From Polytrichum commune (Eukaryota > Streptophyta > Polytrichopsida > Polytrichales > Polytrichaceae), in NCBI GenBank assembly GCA_950295325.1, contig OX485806.1:31064001-31128000 (forward strand): a stretch of DNA of 64,000 nucleotides. Reading direction: 5' to 3'. Under the pieces are notes generated by a model. That model did not search any database. It was given only the letters and a program-made list of their open reading frames with translations, and was not told the DNA's origin. The translations under genes were made by a program, and so were the position numbers. Position 1 is the first letter of the stretch. Each line of letters starts with the position of its first letter. Positions 61,121 to 64,000 of this stretch are shown piece after piece.

Positions 61121-61726
61121 TCATGGGTTGAGAAAGACAATAATATCTATGGAGACACAAAAGTCACTTTTGTTTGGGGTTCTAATTAATCCTTGACACA
61201 TTTTTCTTTGTGGATATAAAAAATCCGAAAATTTAAGACACGTAACCTAACGGATAGCTTTAACCACTTGTAAGCATGTATCTTGTCCCTTCTGACATGA
61301 GGTTCACATTTCCCAAGTACATTATTGTCAAAAATTAGGGTTATTGTGCACATTTAGTGGGTATTTTGAGGAGGGGCGGCAAATCACATGATGATATTCT
61401 ATTTACAAAAATCATAGTAAACCTCACATAACCCCAAACCCTAAACCCTAAATCCTCCACATTGAATGAGCCTAGCCCAGGCTAAAGGAGAGAAGTTGAG
61501 CGCAAACACCCACATACTAATTGTCTTTAATGTATAGACAAACAAACGAAATCGAGAATAACTAGGAACCGGAGGCCACTACACTATCCATTTGGTTTAG
61601 TGTGGCCCACACTATTTATCATCAACCAACGTAAATGACTTACAATCACTAGGTGGCAACTATAGTAGATGGCATGTGACACTTGATGTTACATGTGTCA
61701 ATTTGATTGTCACATTAAATAAATAA

Positions 61727-61775
<49 letters not shown>

Positions 61776-64000
61776 TGCTTTTCATATTTCTTGTTGTGGT
61801 TATAACTTGAGCGAAGCAAAATAAGTCCTACTAAAATATCTTTTAGAATTGGGCCTATCACAATAATTAGTTGCATAATTTCCCTACTTACAATAGGCAA
61901 GAGGGAGATATCTCATTCGAGAGCACCTCACATTCATCGAATATAAAAGCCTTGAAGTAATTGTAGTGTGGGTTTGTTTTAAAAGAAAAAGTTTATTTGA
62001 CACCAAAACTAGCTTCCAATATTATAAATTAGTTTACTCCGAGTCATTTTGAGATGGATTCGCGACAACATGTAGGGGGTTGAGTTTGTATGGTGGACGG
62101 ATGAGGGATAGGCTCGTATGCGACACTTCCTTTCCTTTTGGCTTGGGGTTCGTGGTGCTGGTGTAAACTCATCCATTGTGGATAGAAGGACTTTAAGAAA
62201 AAACAAGCGCCCCGCACAAGGTTGAGGACCGATACATTTCAATTGGAGTCCACTAGACCAATCCAGGTCTTTGATGCTATTTATGGAGTTGAATGGTCTT
62301 ACAATATATATGTTTTCAGACTATAAAATAGTTGGATGCTTTTTTCCACCTTGCTAATGGATGAGTGTACGTAGACACCACAAATCCCATACCTTCTCGC
62401 CTTTACAATACTGCATGACATTAAGCTTTGTAGAACGATGGGGAACTCCATGACATCTAGGTAAACTTTTTATCGATCACGGTAAAACAACATCGGTAAA
62501 AAAAACAATCACCCCATAAGTTGACAACCGATTCACACAAAATTAAAGCCACCCAAAAAGTACTTGGGCGGTTATGAAACCATTCTTGAAATAAAAGTAG
62601 CAAGAAAACAATGAATTGTGCACCATAAAAAACCTCGTTGTGTTTTCAAGGAGAAAAGGAATTATCATATACGACTGTACCTCCCATCCATCCAACGTGA
62701 AAACTTGACCCTCTACAAGTTTGCTCTCGATTCATCTCAAATGACGTCAAATAGATTGATCTTGGGTCTTTAAAACTAACTCCACTTTAAAAGTAACCTT
62801 TGGACTGCATACTATTTCAAGACCTTTATGTTGGATAATGAGAGATATGCTCGTATACGGTAATTCCCTCTAGACCCTTCTTTTTCACCACCTTCCCAAA
62901 TGAGAGGAGTTTTACCCACCTAGACTCCACAAACTTTTAGCTCCACATTTTATAAGAACTACAACTTACACTAGGGCCAATCTTTTTAAGGAAGTTTACG
63001 GAATACACACTAAAAGCCGCTTTTAGCCACCGATCGGGGGGCACTTTGTTATATATAAATGTGGCAAAAATCCAAGTCTGACACATATATTATATTGTTA
63101 AATAACCATCGCGACATGCAAGCCATGGGACTCATTATAGTCTAGGCGTCCACTTTGGGCGCATTTTAAAGGCCCTCAAGAAAGATACATGATAACTTTA
63201 GAATCTTGGAAATCGGAAACCTAAATTCAGAAAGATCATTGTAATTTCCGTCCGGAGGACATCAATCACAAACACCTATTTCCGTCACTAAATCAAAAGG
63301 TGGGTGTTGGGTGTTTTTGTTTGTGCCCATATTCGAGGTGTGTGTACGGTAAAGTAAAAGGAGATGAAACCGGGGGTTTAGTCCCAAACCACACGTGAAG
63401 TAAACACAAAGTCACCCAAGTTCTTTTAATGCTTAATTTACCATTGGTTAGAAGTGGTGTCGGGCTGGGCTATTGAACACCTGCTTTTTAGCTTGTCCTG
63501 TTAGGATGGGTGGGCCCAGCTAGCCTTGCACATGCCAATTCGGGATTTAGGACAGCGAGTCCCATTCATCGATATCTACCCCTATTTTAGAGTCTAAAAT
63601 TCTTTCGAAGTTTAAGAGATGCAAAAGTTAGGTCTCGAAAGTTACACCCCACTTTCAAAAGAGGTTCTAAATGTAGGGCTAGATAACTGCCAACGAGCTC
63701 TTAGTAGATTGTTTTTCTCAAAGAAGGATCAAATCCACGGTGTCATTCCTCATTGAGAGACTTTGCAAAAAACCTCTTGTATAACTTTACGTTACATTCC
63801 TACCTTGGTAATCGCATCGTAACCGTGACGTCATTTGAGCAATGCCAAAGATCATATTGCAATGTTGAGGGACTCCAATTGAATAGGATTGACCGTATAG
63901 TTGTAGCACCAATTGGGCACCGATGAGGCACCAACACACATGTGTTCGAAGGTATATGTAAAGTGCCCAATTTATGGTCAAAGTGTATCAAAGGTGCAGT
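61121..64000. other. Intergenic, no gene seen
   Basis: It holds a telobox-like ccaaaccctaaaccctaaat at about 61434-61453 and the adjoining microsatellites listed below. No conserved coding region is recognised to the window end. Confidence 0.5.
61728..61776 (+). repeat. (TA)n(GA)n compound microsatellite
   Basis: TA units run at 61728-61749 and GA units at 61750-61776. Confidence 0.95.

Noticed and set aside
61434-61453. Interstitial telomere array
   Set aside because: Only about two and a half CCCTAAA units; this is a telobox-size motif common in plant DNA.

Overview
The window is nuclear DNA from a land plant (streptophyte) with a large, transposon-rich, AT-rich genome. The evidence is two intron-containing host genes. 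One is the C-terminal half of the GPI-anchor enzyme PIGN. The other is a complete gene resembling MPB2C, a plant-specific microtubule-binding coiled-coil protein. The long intergenic spaces and the LINE type (below) suggest a non-flowering lineage such as a lycophyte, fern or bryophyte, but that is inference.

Layout. 0.6-4.9 kb: nine 3' exons of PIGN on the + strand, joining in one open frame (482 codons plus stop), with a ~270-bp tandem duplication inside one exon/intron. 6.4-6.9 kb: a Harbinger-type MITE. 12.5-15.5 kb: a ~166-bp tandem array broken by a decayed LINE on the - strand. 16.5-19.4 kb: the five-exon MPB2C-like gene. 20.8-22.3 kb: a 1.46-kb Harbinger-like inverted-repeat element. 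23.2-25.1 kb: a second Harbinger element carrying only the Myb/NAM-associated accessory gene. 26.5-34.0 kb: a 7.5-kb Harbinger element with decayed transposase and Myb genes and a nested 1.07-kb hAT element. 34-44 kb: hairpins, a 0.64-kb element with ~220-bp inverted repeats, and GC-rich tandem repeats, with no host gene seen. 44.5-45.4 kb: an open LINE 3' region. 47.4-52.3 kb: four TA-flanked MITEs and a tandem segmental duplication. 54.0-57.5 kb: a Harbinger MITE interrupted by a LINE with a clean target-site duplication, then three more LINE fragments. 57.5-64 kb: no gene recognised.

Two systems stand out. First, a LINE family whose copies together show RNase H, a CCHC zinc motif, a Cys-rich cluster and a C-terminal restriction-like endonuclease (RPD...EFT...KY...GW...AG.RA). 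RNase H plus this endonuclease recalls the algal Dualen/RandI LINEs and is not the usual angiosperm L1/RTE type. Second, a Harbinger family in which a (dead) long element and its short derivatives share ends, together with a young TA-target MITE family with a CTAG-like target preference. Nested insertions allow several events to be ordered in time.
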